64,000 bases of DNA from Paludibaculum fermentans (GCF_015277775.1 NZ_CP063849.1:7145501-7209500), one strand, 5' to 3'. Positions 1 through 9,148 are shown, counted from the stretch's first letter. Notes: generated by a model from the sequence alone, not told the origin. Numbers and translations: made by a program.

Positions 1-696
1 GATTTCGCCAAAACCAAAGACAGGACCAGCGTGACTGAGCCGCCGGCGTGGCTCTGGTACGACCGCTGGCTGGGGCCGGCCCCGGACATGCCATACGTCG
101 AAGCCCGGATTCATAAGAACTGGCGCTGGAACTACGCCACGGGCGGCGGGCAGTTGATGGATTGGGTGGGTCACCATGTGGACATCGCGCACTGGGGGAT
201 GGGTTGGGACGAGACCGGTCCGAGCGAAGTCGAGGGCGTGGGTGAGTTTCCAGCGAAAGACGCGATCTGGAATACCGCGACCCGCTACAAAGTGGTCTGC
301 AAATATCCCCAGAATGTCACAATGACCATCGCCGGCGGCTACGACGAGGTCCGCAGCGGTACTAAATGGATCGGCGATAAAGGGTGGGTCTGGGTCGACC
401 GCGGCAAGATCGAGGCGTCGGATCCGGGCCTGCTGGAGTCCAAAGCAGTGGCGACCATCCCATATCCCGTGTCCCCTGGCCACTACCAGGAATTCATCAA
501 TTCCGTGAAATCGCGCAAGAAGACGCTGACGCCGGCTGAAGTGGCGCTGCGCTCGGCCACACCGGGTTGGCTTGGCAATATTGCCATGTTTACCGGCCGC
601 AAACTCAAATGGGATGCCGCGAGGATGGAGATTGTGGCAGACGCGGACGCGACCGCAATGCTGGGGCGTGTGATGCGGGCGCCCTGGAAGCTGTAG
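1..696 (+). CDS. Gfo/Idh/MocA family oxidoreductase, C-terminal part (5' end outside window)
   Basis: The reading frame is open from base 1, so the gene begins upstream; 231 codons are visible. The visible part matches the substrate-binding C-terminal domain of Gfo/Idh/MocA dehydrogenases, which use NAD(P) to oxidise or reduce sugars and cyclitols. Seen in the sequence: a GGGQLMDWVGHHVDIAHWG block, typical of the secreted/periplasmic Gfo/Idh/MocA subgroup of Acidobacteria and Planctomycetes, then a beta-rich stretch and a C-terminal HYQEFINSVKSRK helix. The Rossmann NAD-binding half lies outside the window, so cofactor and export signal cannot be judged. A GTG at 31 is an internal codon, not the start. 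The substrate is unknown. Confidence 0.85.
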   Translation, partial: DFAKTKDRTSVTEPPAWLWYDRWLGPAPDMPYVEARIHKNWRWNYATGGGQLMDWVGHHVDIAHWGMGWDETGPSEVEGVGEFPAKDAIWNTATRYKVVCKYPQNVTMTIAGGYDEVRSGTKWIGDKGWVWVDRGKIEASDPGLLESKAVATIPYPVSPGHYQEFINSVKSRKKTLTPAEVALRSATPGWLGNIAMFTGRKLKWDAARMEIVADADATAMLGRVMRAPWKL

Positions 697-760
697 GCTC
701 GCTGCCGTCCGGTTTGTTTTATTAAGATATAAAAATCTGATTATAGGCGCACGGTTCGCA

Positions 761-766
761 TACAAT
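761..766 (+). promoter_or_regulatory. putative -10 element (TACAAT) for the secreted propeller gene
   Basis: TACAAT lies 16 bases before the ATG at 783 in an AT-rich gap of 86 bases. A purine-rich AGCAGGGA follows as a likely ribosome-binding site. No convincing -35 was found at the usual distance. Confidence 0.4.
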
Positions 767-782
767 TCCAGCAGGGAATGCC

Positions 783-3700
783 ATGCGCCATTCATACCGC
801 TTACTGCCCGTCCTGATTGGCTTGGCTGCGATTGCGGCCTCCAGTTCCGCGCCTGCCTTCGCGGATCAACCGTACCGCTCCGGTCCTGGCGGTGTGCTGA
901 ACGACTACCTGATAGCGCGGTTCGGCGGCACGGGCGCCGCCACGATTCTTGCCTTGGCCGGGGACCCATCCGGGAATCTCTATGTCGCCGGGGTGAGCCG
1001 GTCGCCGGCATTCGCTGCGAACAACGGCCTGCCGCGCGGGCTTTCCGAATCCTCCCTGCTGCGGTCCCTGGACTTGGGTGAGACTTGGCGGAAGTTTGGG
1101 GCTGCTCCGGCCGATGCCCAGTTCGTGCTGCCGGATCCGGCTGATCCGATGGTCCTTTTCGCGGGTGGCAGCCAGTCGATCTACCGCAGCGCTGACTCGG
1201 GTGCAACCTGGACGACTGTGTACGAATCCGCGTTCTGGTCCGACAGTTCGTACTTTGTTCAACCGGCAATCGATCCCGCCAATCACCTGCGGCTCGCCGC
1301 CACCTCGCCGTCCGGAAGCTTGCTGCTCAGCGTGGACAATGGAAAGACCTGGACAGAGGGCGCTTGTCCGGTACAGAACTGCGGGCGCCTGGCCGCTGAC
1401 GCCTCGGGCTCCGGCCGCCTGCTCGTTTTCCACGGCAGCGATGGGCTGTTCCTGTCCTCGGATTGGGGTTCCACCTTTGCGCGGATCGCTTTGCCCGGGA
1501 ATGGAAATGTCTTCCTTGTCGCGGCTAGTTTTGACGCATTTCATCCAGGCTGGATGTATGTGGCAACGTCCGCCGGTCCCGCGTCCGACGTCTGGCTCAC
1601 GAAAGATGGGGGCGTTTCCTGGAGCCAGAGGAGCTCACAGCCTGCGGCGATGGGCGCCATCCGCACCCTGTCGCCCGACCCGGAACGTCCTGATACCTGG
1701 TATGCCCTGACGGGGCGCGGCCTGTTTCGCAGTGAGGACGGCGCATCCACCTGGATCTCTCTCCGGGAGTCGTTCGACGGAGCTTTTGCCCTGCCGAGCC
1801 ATAAATGCGGAGCGGGCGGAGAACTGATTGTTCAGAGCGGGCCAAGCAGTTTCTCCAGGAGTTCCGACTTGGGGACCACATGGGGCGCGGATCGGAATCT
1901 GAACTTCACCAGCCTGGCCACCGGGCCGAACTGCACGCTCTATGGCGCCAAATCGTTCAGCGGTGATGCCTTCCTGGCCAAGATTGGCAGCCATGGGAAA
2001 CTGCTTTGGCTCAATATGCTGAGTGGAGCCATGGCTGAGTCCGTCCTTGGCCTGAAACTGGACGCGCATGGCAATCTCATTCTGCTCGGTACCACCGAGT
2101 CGGACGATTTCCCCACCACAAAGACCCACATCGGCTCACGCGGAGGCTCGGATCTCTTCGTGGTGCGGTTCTCGAATGAGGGGCACCTCTTCTCAGGAGT
2201 AACGCTCGGTGGGCAAGGGAACGATCGGCCGTCCGGATGGGACATCGGCGCGCAGGGCGACACCTATATCGTTGGCGGAACGGCCTCGAGCGATTTCCCC
2301 GTCACTCTCAATGCTTTGGATACCTTGCCCAACGATTCGTCCGCCGGCTTCGCTCTTAGGCTGGATCCCGGGGACGAATTGGTCTACAGCACCTATCTGA
2401 GCAACCCCGAAGTCGAGGCATCGCGACTCTTCTTCTCCAACCCGACGGCGGTCCTCGCCAAGGCGGGCGGCGCAGTGCTGATTGCCGGCAACGGCCAGGT
2501 GTCGGGCCTCCAGTGGCCCCATTCCGTTGAGGCCGGATACTTGCTCGAGCTCGACTCCGCGGGCTCCAGGATCGCTTCATACAGAACTCTGGGCGAGCAG
2601 ATTACGCAAGACCAGAAGCTGGACCTGGGTCCCCGCGCCCTCGCGACGGATGCCGAGGGGAACGTGTACCTGGCCGGCACCACGTCGCGCGCGGACTTCC
2701 GCACCACCCCTGGTGCCGTCAGTTATCCGGTTTCCTCGCGAGAATGCTGGTCCTGGTATCAGATCGCCTCCGATGAGCCGGCGCAGCAGGTGTACCTGAT
2801 GAAGTTCCCCGCCGATGGCACGGAGCCTGTGTATTCGGCGATTCTGGGCGGTCGATGCGACACCCGGCTCGGTTCGTTCGCAGTGGACTCTCTCGGCGTG
2901 GCGACCATCAGCGTCAACACCGGACCGGGCTTCCCGTTGCGGCTGCCATTGCTTGCGGCGCCCTCCACTTCCGCGCAGTTCTCGCAGATTTACGGCAGCC
3001 TGGTTGCGCGGATCAGCGCGAACGGCAGCACGCTGCAGTCTTCCACTTACCTGGATGCCGATGGGCAGGATGTACGGCCGGTGGTGGCCCCTGGACCGGA
3101 AGGCGCGACCTACGTCAGCGCGTCGCTCGATGGGAACCTAGGTGTCATGATGTTGCCCGCCGTTGCGGCTCCTGCCCTGCAGCTCAACCGAGTGGTGAAC
3201 GCATTCAGTGGGGATAGCTCCGGGATTACCCACGGCGGAATCTATACGTTCGAAGTGGCCGGACTGGATGCGGAAGCGTACGACCTCGGGCTCAACCCGG
3301 CAGAGCCTCTGCCCACTGAGTTGATGGGTGTGCGCGTGACCTTTGACGGCGTGCCCGCGCCGATACTGCGAACTGGAGCCGGATTCGTCACCGCGATCGG
3401 TCTCCGCACCTCGCAGATCAATCCTCCGCTCCCGAATGAATTCACTGAGGTCAAGGTCTCCTTCCATGGCGCGGTTTCGAATTCAGTGATCCTGCCGCTG
3501 CTGCCGTTAGGCACTCCGGCCATTGCGCCGCTGACTTACGTTGCGCCGCCATCGGCCTCCAATCCCGTCGATGGGCTGGTGTTCAATGATGATGGCTCGG
3601 TCAACGATGCGGAGCATCCTGCAAAACCAGGCTCCATGATTCTCGCCATGGTCACCGGAGTCGGGCAAGCAGCCGGGACATTTGTCCCGGGCGCTATCGC

Positions 3701-3974
3701 GGCGAATGAGGCCACTGTTCCGGCAAGCCCGCTGTACAGCAGTTGGACTCCCCGCCAAGCCGTCGTCGCGAAATCCCTGCCGGGCTTTCTCACATCCATT
3801 TTCCAGGTCCTGCTCACGGTGCCGGAGCGCACTTCGCCCGGCACATTGCAGAAGGTCCCATTGAGTGTCTCGGCCTATCCGGCCATTCCCGCGGGCTCGC
3901 CCTTAAAGTATCAGCCTTTCGGCAGCAGTCCAAATGGGATCTACCCCAACGCGATCGCGGTGTATGTGAAGTAA
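783..3974 (+). CDS. large secreted protein with Asp-box (BNR-like) and SBBP-like repeats and Solibacter-type C-terminal domain
   Basis: 1063 residues. Residues 1-28 form a signal peptide ending at AFA|DQ. Residues ~90-370 hold about seven Asp-box-like motifs (for example SADSGATW, SVDNGKTW, SSDLGTTW), the hallmark of sialidase-like beta-propellers. Residues ~400-760 hold SBBP-like repeats such as LDAHGNLILLGTTESDDFP. The last ~250 residues resemble the TIGR03437 domain common in Solibacter secreted proteins. It is probably extracellular or surface-attached. No sialidase catalytic residues (Arg triad, Tyr/Glu) could be recognised, so it is more likely a binding or structural propeller than an enzyme. 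It stands alone between the oxidoreductase and the PhzF gene. Confidence 0.8.
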   Translation: MRHSYRLLPVLIGLAAIAASSSAPAFADQPYRSGPGGVLNDYLIARFGGTGAATILALAGDPSGNLYVAGVSRSPAFAANNGLPRGLSESSLLRSLDLGETWRKFGAAPADAQFVLPDPADPMVLFAGGSQSIYRSADSGATWTTVYESAFWSDSSYFVQPAIDPANHLRLAATSPSGSLLLSVDNGKTWTEGACPVQNCGRLAADASGSGRLLVFHGSDGLFLSSDWGSTFARIALPGNGNVFLVAASFDAFHPGWMYVATSAGPASDVWLTKDGGVSWSQRSSQPAAMGAIRTLSPDPERPDTWYALTGRGLFRSEDGASTWISLRESFDGAFALPSHKCGAGGELIVQSGPSSFSRSSDLGTTWGADRNLNFTSLATGPNCTLYGAKSFSGDAFLAKIGSHGKLLWLNMLSGAMAESVLGLKLDAHGNLILLGTTESDDFPTTKTHIGSRGGSDLFVVRFSNEGHLFSGVTLGGQGNDRPSGWDIGAQGDTYIVGGTASSDFPVTLNALDTLPNDSSAGFALRLDPGDELVYSTYLSNPEVEASRLFFSNPTAVLAKAGGAVLIAGNGQVSGLQWPHSVEAGYLLELDSAGSRIASYRTLGEQITQDQKLDLGPRALATDAEGNVYLAGTTSRADFRTTPGAVSYPVSSRECWSWYQIASDEPAQQVYLMKFPADGTEPVYSAILGGRCDTRLGSFAVDSLGVATISVNTGPGFPLRLPLLAAPSTSAQFSQIYGSLVARISANGSTLQSSTYLDADGQDVRPVVAPGPEGATYVSASLDGNLGVMMLPAVAAPALQLNRVVNAFSGDSSGITHGGIYTFEVAGLDAEAYDLGLNPAEPLPTELMGVRVTFDGVPAPILRTGAGFVTAIGLRTSQINPPLPNEFTEVKVSFHGAVSNSVILPLLPLGTPAIAPLTYVAPPSASNPVDGLVFNDDGSVNDAEHPAKPGSMILAMVTGVGQAAGTFVPGAIAANEATVPASPLYSSWTPRQAVVAKSLPGFLTSIFQVLLTVPERTSPGTLQKVPLSVSAYPAIPAGSPLKYQPFGSSPNGIYPNAIAVYVK

Positions 3975-4028
3975 GCCAAGGTTCCATTCGCACCCGGGCC
4001 GCGGGATGGCAGAATAGAGGAATTCCTC

Positions 4029-4973
4029 ATGCTCTCCCGACGCGAGTTTCACGCTCTCTCGGCCCTCACTTCCATGTCAGCCAACGCCCCTGTACGCACG
4101 TTTGCTTTTGAATGGTGGGACGTCTTCACCACGCAACCCCTCACCGGCAACCAACTTGCCGTATTCCCCGACGCCAGCGGCCTGACCGATGCCGACATGC
4201 AACGCATTGCCCGCGAGATGAATCTCTCCGAGACCACTTTCGTCCTGCCCCGAGATAAAGCCACGGAAGCGAACCAGGGCGTGAAAGTCCGCATCTTCAC
4301 GCGAGAGCAGGAGATCCCGTTCGGAGGACATCCCGCCCTCGGCACGGCCTGCCTATTGCGGGAGCGCGTCGGTGATCTGGTCAAGCTCGATCTTGGAGTC
4401 GGGCCGGTGCCCGTCTCCTTCACCAAGCAGCCCAGCGGCCTGGTTTTCGGCGATATGTTGCAGGCCGACCCGGTGTTTGCCGAGTCGCATGAACCGGCCC
4501 GCATCGCGCCGTTGTTGGGCCTGTGGGTCGAAGATCTGGACACCAGTCTGCCGATTCAGAATGTCTCCACCGGCCGGCCGAATCTGATCGTGATGCTACG
4601 GTCCCTGGATGCCATCCGGCGGCTGAAGGTGAACTGGAGTGAGGCCCGCGCGTACTTCGCATCTGGGGACACTCAGCGAGGCTTCTACGTGATGACGCGG
4701 GAAGTGGAGACGCCGGGCGTATTCCTGCATGCGCGCAAGCCGAGCGCCGCCCAGGAGGATCCGGCCACTGGCTCCGCCGCGGGCTGCGCCATTGCCTGGC
4801 TCGTCAGGCACGGCTTGGTCGAATCCGGACAGCGCGTCCGCTTCGAACAGGGGATTGAGATGAAGCGGCCCGGCGAACTGCACGTCAGCGCGGTGAAGTC
4901 GGGCGACCGGATTCACGAGGTGAGGGTGGGGGGCTATTGTGTGCGCGTGATGCAGGGGCATCTCACCCTCTGA
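4029..4973 (+). CDS. PhzF family isomerase/epimerase-like protein
   Basis: 314 residues, the usual PhzF length plus a short N-terminal extension. PhzF enzymes adopt the diaminopimelate-epimerase fold and isomerise small acids; most family members have no known substrate. Visible family motifs are DVFTTQPLTGNQLAVF (31-46), MNLSETTFV with the conserved catalytic-type Glu at residue 68, the glycine-rich GGHPALGTA and the C-terminal EDPATGSAAG. The ATG at 4029 has an AGAGG purine tract 9 bases upstream; an in-frame ATG at 4074 would start nearer the usual family start and cannot be excluded. No phenazine genes are nearby, so phenazine synthesis is not implied. Confidence 0.85.
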   Translation: MLSRREFHALSALTSMSANAPVRTFAFEWWDVFTTQPLTGNQLAVFPDASGLTDADMQRIAREMNLSETTFVLPRDKATEANQGVKVRIFTREQEIPFGGHPALGTACLLRERVGDLVKLDLGVGPVPVSFTKQPSGLVFGDMLQADPVFAESHEPARIAPLLGLWVEDLDTSLPIQNVSTGRPNLIVMLRSLDAIRRLKVNWSEARAYFASGDTQRGFYVMTREVETPGVFLHARKPSAAQEDPATGSAAGCAIAWLVRHGLVESGQRVRFEQGIEMKRPGELHVSAVKSGDRIHEVRVGGYCVRVMQGHLTL

Positions 4974-5039
4974 AGCGCGCCAGGCTGACCCGAAGTTCGA
5001 CGTGCTCAAGGGGTAAGACTCGAGTTGGGGGAGGTAGCG

Positions 5040-5957
5040 ATGAAGATCTTCGTTGCAGGTGCCAGTGGCGCTATCGGGCAACCACTGGTGGCGCACCTGG
5101 TGCGCCAGGGGCATACCGTTACGGGGATGATCCAAACCGAGTCCGGTGCGCAGAAGATGCATGCGCTGGGCGCCACTCCTGCCCTGGTGAACGCGTTCGA
5201 TGGGCCGGGTTTGGAAGCAGCCTTACGCGCCTCCCGGGCAGAGATCGTAATCGATGAACTGACGGCGCTGCCTGCCACGCCGATGAACTTGGCTGCTGCC
5301 TTGCCAAGGGACCGCCGACTCCGGATTGAAGGCGGTGGCAATCTGCGCCGCGCGGCCCAGGCCAGCGGAATTCGGCGCTACATCCAACAGTCTGGCGCGA
5401 TGTTCCTCAGCGCTGGCGACGGGCTGGCGGACGAGTCCGTGCCCATGGCCGTCGATGCTAGTCCCGGAGTTGCCTTCTGCGCACAGCTCTACACGGATCT
5501 GGAAGCTCGCGCTCTCGAATCGACGTGGACGGAAAACGTCATCCTCCGCTATGGGTTCCTGTATGGGCCTAACACGTGGTATTCCCCGGACGGCGGGACC
5601 GCCGAGATGATGCGCCTGGGGCAGTTTCCGATCGTAGGAGAAGGCGAGGCCGTCTGGTCGTTTATTCATGTGGAGGATGCGGCCTTGGCGACCATCGCTG
5701 CGATCTCGGCGCCGCCGGGCGTGTACAACATCGTCGATGACAGCCCCGCGCCCTCCTACGTCTGGCTGCCTTGCTTCGCGAAATGGGTGGGTGCGCCACC
5801 GCCTGCCCGGGTCACCGAGGATTTTGCCCGCACGCTTGCCGGCGAGGATGCGGTCTACTACGGAAACAAGCTCAGGGGCGCCTCCAATGCGAAGGCTCGG
5901 CAAGTTCTCCAGTTCCAGCCTCGCCAGACCGAGTGGCTCGAGACTACCGAGCCCTAG
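5040..5957 (+). CDS. NAD(P)-dependent epimerase/reductase (extended/atypical SDR)
   Basis: 305 residues with an N-terminal Rossmann fold: MKIFVAGASGAIGQPL carries the GxxGxxG dinucleotide motif. The ATG at 5040 is chosen because a strong GGGGGAGGT ribosome-binding site sits just upstream; an earlier in-frame TTG at 5025 would overlap it. A classical YxxxK active site is not obvious (YIQQSGAMF stands where it is expected), so it may be an atypical reductase or an NmrA-like protein. FLYGPNTWYSPDG and FIHVEDAA are typical of the UDP-sugar-epimerase-like branch. It is 66 bases downstream of the PhzF gene on the same strand. Substrate unknown. Confidence 0.8.
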   Translation: MKIFVAGASGAIGQPLVAHLVRQGHTVTGMIQTESGAQKMHALGATPALVNAFDGPGLEAALRASRAEIVIDELTALPATPMNLAAALPRDRRLRIEGGGNLRRAAQASGIRRYIQQSGAMFLSAGDGLADESVPMAVDASPGVAFCAQLYTDLEARALESTWTENVILRYGFLYGPNTWYSPDGGTAEMMRLGQFPIVGEGEAVWSFIHVEDAALATIAAISAPPGVYNIVDDSPAPSYVWLPCFAKWVGAPPPARVTEDFARTLAGEDAVYYGNKLRGASNAKARQVLQFQPRQTEWLETTEP

Positions 5958-6066
5958 TCGGCCCGTCGCCGGGAACATCTCGCGAGCGCGCCCGGCCCCT
6001 CCTCGAGCTACGCAACTTCTTGACAATGCGTCGTTTCCTTCTCCTGGTTAGAAAATCTGCCTCCGT

Positions 6067-6072
6067 TACAAT
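6067..6072 (+). promoter_or_regulatory. putative -10 element placed for leaderless transcription
   Basis: TACAAT is followed by exactly seven bases and then the ATG at 6080. A transcript starting seven bases after a -10 hexamer would begin at the start codon. No Shine-Dalgarno sequence precedes this ATG. The downstream paralogue has the same arrangement at 7316. No good -35 was seen. Confidence 0.4.
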
Positions 6073-6079
6073 GCAAGTA

Positions 6080-7267
6080 ATGACGACTTCCCTCCTGGTT
6101 GTGCTTGCGGTGGCTCTGGGCGCTTCCGCCACGGCCGCCGATCCGCCCAAACTCCCCGCACCCTACCACACGCCCTCCGCCTCCAATGCGCCTCGTGTCG
6201 TCGACCGGCCCAATGGCGCCCGTCTCACCGTGCCCGCCGGCTTTTCCATTGAGGAATACGCCTCCGGATTCTCCACGCCGCGGTACATGATCTATGGCCC
6301 CTCCGGTGAGATCCTGCTCACCGAAAGCGGCCGCCAGGGCGGCGTCTACGCCCTGGTCGACAGGAACAAAGACGGCAAGATCTCAGAGGACGAAAAGGTC
6401 CGGCTGATCGACAAACTCTACCGCCCCTTCGGCTTGGCGATCTGGAAAGACTACCTCTACGTCGGCGAAGTCACTTCCATCAAGCGCTACAAGTATGATT
6501 CCAAGGTAGTGAGGCTGGGGCCCGGAGAGGAAGTTGTTTCGCTGAAGGACGCGGACGAAGGCCACTGGACGCGCAGCCTTCTGTTCGACCGCAAGGGTCA
6601 GAAGTTTTATGTGGGCGTCGGTTCGAAATCCAATGTCTCGCCGGGCGAGCCTGAGATCCGCGCCACCATCTCCCGCTACAACCCAGACGGCACCGGCCGC
6701 GAAATCATTGCTTCCGGGACCCGAAATCCCATCGGCCTGGCGCTCTACCCGGGCTCAGACACGCTGTGGGCCGCAGTGCAGGAGCGCGACGGCCTTGGCG
6801 ATGATCTGGTGCCCGACTACTTCACCTCCATCAAGCCTGGCGGCTTCTACGGTTGGCCGTTCTCCTACATCGGCCCGCATGAAGATCCGCGGAATAAGGG
6901 ACAAAGGGCCGACCTGGTGGCCCGCACGATCGTGCCCGACGTCGTGCTGCCAGCCCATGTGGCCGTACTCGACGCCCGCTTCTACACGGGTAAGATGTTC
7001 CCGGCCAAGTATCAGGGCGGCGCCTTCCTGGCCTTTCACGGTTCCTGGAATCGCGCCCAGCGCATCGGCTACTCCGTGGTGTTTGTACCTTTTAAGGACG
7101 GCAAGCCCAGCGGCCTGCGGGAAGACTTTCTCTCCGGCTTCATGACGGATCCCAACTCCAAGGACGTCTGGGGCCGGCCTGTCGGCCTGCTGCCCATGAC
7201 GGATGGCAGCCTCCTCGTCACCGACGACGGGGGGAACAAAATCTGGCGCATCTCCTACAGGAAGTAG
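6080..7267 (+). CDS. sorbosone-dehydrogenase-like beta-propeller protein, copy 1
   Basis: 395 residues from the ATG at 6080; in-frame ATGs at 6026 and 6071 are alternatives. It begins with a signal peptide (MTTSLLVVLAVALGASATAA), so it acts in the periplasm or outside. The body resembles the L-sorbosone/PQQ-type sugar dehydrogenase propeller: repeated short blocks including GTRNPIGLALYPGSDTLW, SVKERDGLGDD-like QERDGLGDDLVPDYFTS, GFYGWPFSYIGP and FLAFHGSWNRAQRIGY. An EF-hand-like loop, DRNKDGKISEDEK, lies near residue 95. Family members oxidise sugars or aldoses with a quinone cofactor; the exact substrate cannot be read. The next gene is a close paralogue, and a multihaem cytochrome follows that, which fits a periplasmic electron donor. 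Confidence 0.8.
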   Translation: MTTSLLVVLAVALGASATAADPPKLPAPYHTPSASNAPRVVDRPNGARLTVPAGFSIEEYASGFSTPRYMIYGPSGEILLTESGRQGGVYALVDRNKDGKISEDEKVRLIDKLYRPFGLAIWKDYLYVGEVTSIKRYKYDSKVVRLGPGEEVVSLKDADEGHWTRSLLFDRKGQKFYVGVGSKSNVSPGEPEIRATISRYNPDGTGREIIASGTRNPIGLALYPGSDTLWAAVQERDGLGDDLVPDYFTSIKPGGFYGWPFSYIGPHEDPRNKGQRADLVARTIVPDVVLPAHVAVLDARFYTGKMFPAKYQGGAFLAFHGSWNRAQRIGYSVVFVPFKDGKPSGLREDFLSGFMTDPNSKDVWGRPVGLLPMTDGSLLVTDDGGNKIWRISYRK

Positions 7268-7315
7268 CCTTCTCCTTCCGGCCTACGCCAGATACGTCAG
7301 GATGAGATCGCCCTG

Positions 7316-7321
7316 TAGAAT
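7316..7321 (+). promoter_or_regulatory. putative -10 element placed for leaderless transcription (second copy)
   Basis: TAGAAT is followed by seven bases and the ATG at 7329, the same spacing as at the upstream paralogue. GCAGAG in between is a very weak ribosome-binding site. No convincing -35 was found. Confidence 0.35.
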
Positions 7322-7328
7322 GGCAGAG

Positions 7329-8519
7329 ATGCAATTTCCTGCTCTTTTGATGATCGCGGCGGCACTGGGAACCACCGCGGCCGCCGCCGACCCACCCAAA
7401 CTGCCCGCACCCTACCAGACTCCTTCCGCCAGCAATGGCCCCAAGGTTGTAAAACAGCCTGACGGGGTCTCCTTGAAGGTGCCCGCCGGGTTTCACGTCA
7501 CCGAGTTTGCTTCCGGCTTCTCCAAGCCCCGCTTCCTGCTCTCCGGGCCGGGTGGTGAGATTCTCGTCTCCGACAGTGTCGCCAAAGGCGCCGTCTACGC
7601 CCTGACCGATCGCAACAAGGACGGCAAGATCAGCGACGACGAGAAGAAGAAGCTGGTCGGTGACCTCGACCGCCCTTACCGTCTCGCCATCTGGAAGGGT
7701 TACCTTTACATCGCCGAAGCGACTTCGATCAAGCGCTACAAGTACGATTCCGCCAAACAGGAACTGGCGGCTGGCGAGGAGATCATTCCCTTGAAGGGCG
7801 AAGGCCAGGGCCACTGGACCCGCACCCTGTTGTTCGACAAGAAGGGCGAGTCGCTCTATATGGGCATCGGCTCGCGATCGAACATTACGCCAGGCGATCC
7901 GGAATACCGCGCGGCCATCCTACGCTACAAGCCCGATGGAACGCAGCGCGAAGTCGTAGCCGGCGGCATCCGCAACCCTGTGGGTATGGATTGGAACCCC
8001 ACTTCCGGCAAGTTGTGGACATCCGTTCAGGAGCGCGACGGACTCGGCGACGATCTCGTCCCCGACTACTTCACGTCTATCCAGCCCGGCGCGTACTACG
8101 GGTGGCCCTACGCCTATATCGGGCCCAACGAGGAACCCCGGAACAAGGGACAGCGGCCCGATCTGGTGGCGAAAACCGTTGTGCCCGACGTCATTCTTAG
8201 CCCGGCGCACGTCGCAGTCCTGGACGCGCGTTTTTACACGGGTAAGCAATTCCCGAAGAAGTACCAGGGCGGTGCCTTCCTCGCGTTCCACGGTTCATCC
8301 AACCGCGCCACGCGGGTCGGTTACTCCGTCGTCTTCATACCTTTCAAGAACGGCAAACCGTCGGGACCGCAAGAGGACTTCCTCAGCGGCTTCATGTCCG
8401 ACCCCAACTCCAAAGAGGTCTGGGGCCGTCCCGTCGGCGTGCTTCCGGCAAAGGATGGCAGCCTCCTGGTCTCCGAGGATGGAGGCAATAGGCTGTGGAA
8501 AATCACCTACGCAAAATAA
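7329..8519 (+). CDS. sorbosone-dehydrogenase-like beta-propeller protein, copy 2
   Basis: 396 residues, roughly 70 percent identical by eye to the preceding gene over its whole length, including the DPPKLPAPYQTPSASN start of the mature protein, the EF-hand-like DRNKDGKISDDEK and the QERDGLGDDLVPDYFTS block. It has its own signal peptide (MQFPALLMIAAALGTTAAAA). The pair arose by tandem duplication; the two differ mainly in the signal peptide and in surface residues. Its 3' end overlaps the cytochrome gene by 25 bases, which suggests translational coupling of dehydrogenase and electron acceptor. An ATG at 7320 is an alternative start. Confidence 0.8.
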   Translation: MQFPALLMIAAALGTTAAAADPPKLPAPYQTPSASNGPKVVKQPDGVSLKVPAGFHVTEFASGFSKPRFLLSGPGGEILVSDSVAKGAVYALTDRNKDGKISDDEKKKLVGDLDRPYRLAIWKGYLYIAEATSIKRYKYDSAKQELAAGEEIIPLKGEGQGHWTRTLLFDKKGESLYMGIGSRSNITPGDPEYRAAILRYKPDGTQREVVAGGIRNPVGMDWNPTSGKLWTSVQERDGLGDDLVPDYFTSIQPGAYYGWPYAYIGPNEEPRNKGQRPDLVAKTVVPDVILSPAHVAVLDARFYTGKQFPKKYQGGAFLAFHGSSNRATRVGYSVVFIPFKNGKPSGPQEDFLSGFMSDPNSKEVWGRPVGVLPAKDGSLLVSEDGGNRLWKITYAK

Positions 8520-9148
8520 CTGTTCTGCTGTACCTGTTCGGAGCGGTCGCCGTTCTGGCCGCCGCTCCGAAACGGCCTTTCTCACACAAGTACCACCTCA
8601 CGCAGGTCGCGTCCTGCGAGAACTGCCATACCACCGCCACCACGTCGACCAAGGCGGAAGACAACAACCTGCCCGATAAGAGCGCCTGCGCCACCTGCCA
8701 TGACGAAGTGGAGATCAGTGAGCCGCGCCCCATCGGCGTCCAGAAGTTCAATCACGCCAAGCACGTGCCGATGGGCTCCATTGCGCCAGTTGTAGCCGCG
8801 GCCGTGAAGAATGGGACCTACGTCGGATCCCATCCGCCGGCCGCCGCCGAACTCGCGGCTGCCAAGGATGCCTGCACCGGTTGCCATCGCGGCATAGCCG
8901 AGAGTGAGAATGTCCCGCACGACAAGATCGTGAAGGCGCACTATCCGCAGATGTCCGATTGCCTCGTCTGCCACAACAAGATCAATCCGCCCGACTCGTG
9001 CGAAAAGTGCCACGTAGCCTCCGTGCCGAACTTCCGCCCCACGACGCATACGGCGGAATTTGGCGATAAGCACTCAAGCAAAGAGATGGCCAAAACGGAG
9101 TGTGCTTCCTGCCACGGACGAAAGTTCACCTGCAAGGGCTGCCACTAG
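8495..9148 (+). CDS. seven-haem c-type cytochrome, periplasmic
   Basis: 217 residues starting with GTG at 8495; a GGAGG sits 9 bases upstream, inside the end of the previous gene. The N-terminus is hydrophobic (TVLLYLFGAVAVLAAA) and acts as signal peptide or anchor. Seven CXXCH haem sites are present in order: CENCH, CATCH, CTGCH, CLVCH, CEKCH, CASCH and the final CKGCH, which ends the protein. Extra His residues (FSHKYH, FNHAKH, SHPPA) could supply distal ligands, as in the cytochrome c3/c7 families. It probably takes electrons from the adjacent quinone-type dehydrogenases or passes them on in respiration. It overlaps the next gene by 49 bases. Confidence 0.88.
   Translation: MENHLRKITVLLYLFGAVAVLAAAPKRPFSHKYHLTQVASCENCHTTATTSTKAEDNNLPDKSACATCHDEVEISEPRPIGVQKFNHAKHVPMGSIAPVVAAAVKNGTYVGSHPPAAAELAAAKDACTGCHRGIAESENVPHDKIVKAHYPQMSDCLVCHNKINPPDSCEKCHVASVPNFRPTTHTAEFGDKHSSKEMAKTECASCHGRKFTCKGCH

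Noticed and set aside
6020-6025. TTGACA as a -35 for the first sorbosone-dehydrogenase-like gene
   Set aside because: The only good -10 (6067-6072) is 41 bases further, which is too far for one promoter.
5771-6079. Upstream extension of the first sorbosone-dehydrogenase-like gene
   Set aside because: It would overlap the reductase gene, and the added residues have no similarity to the paralogue, while a start at 6080 gives a good signal peptide.
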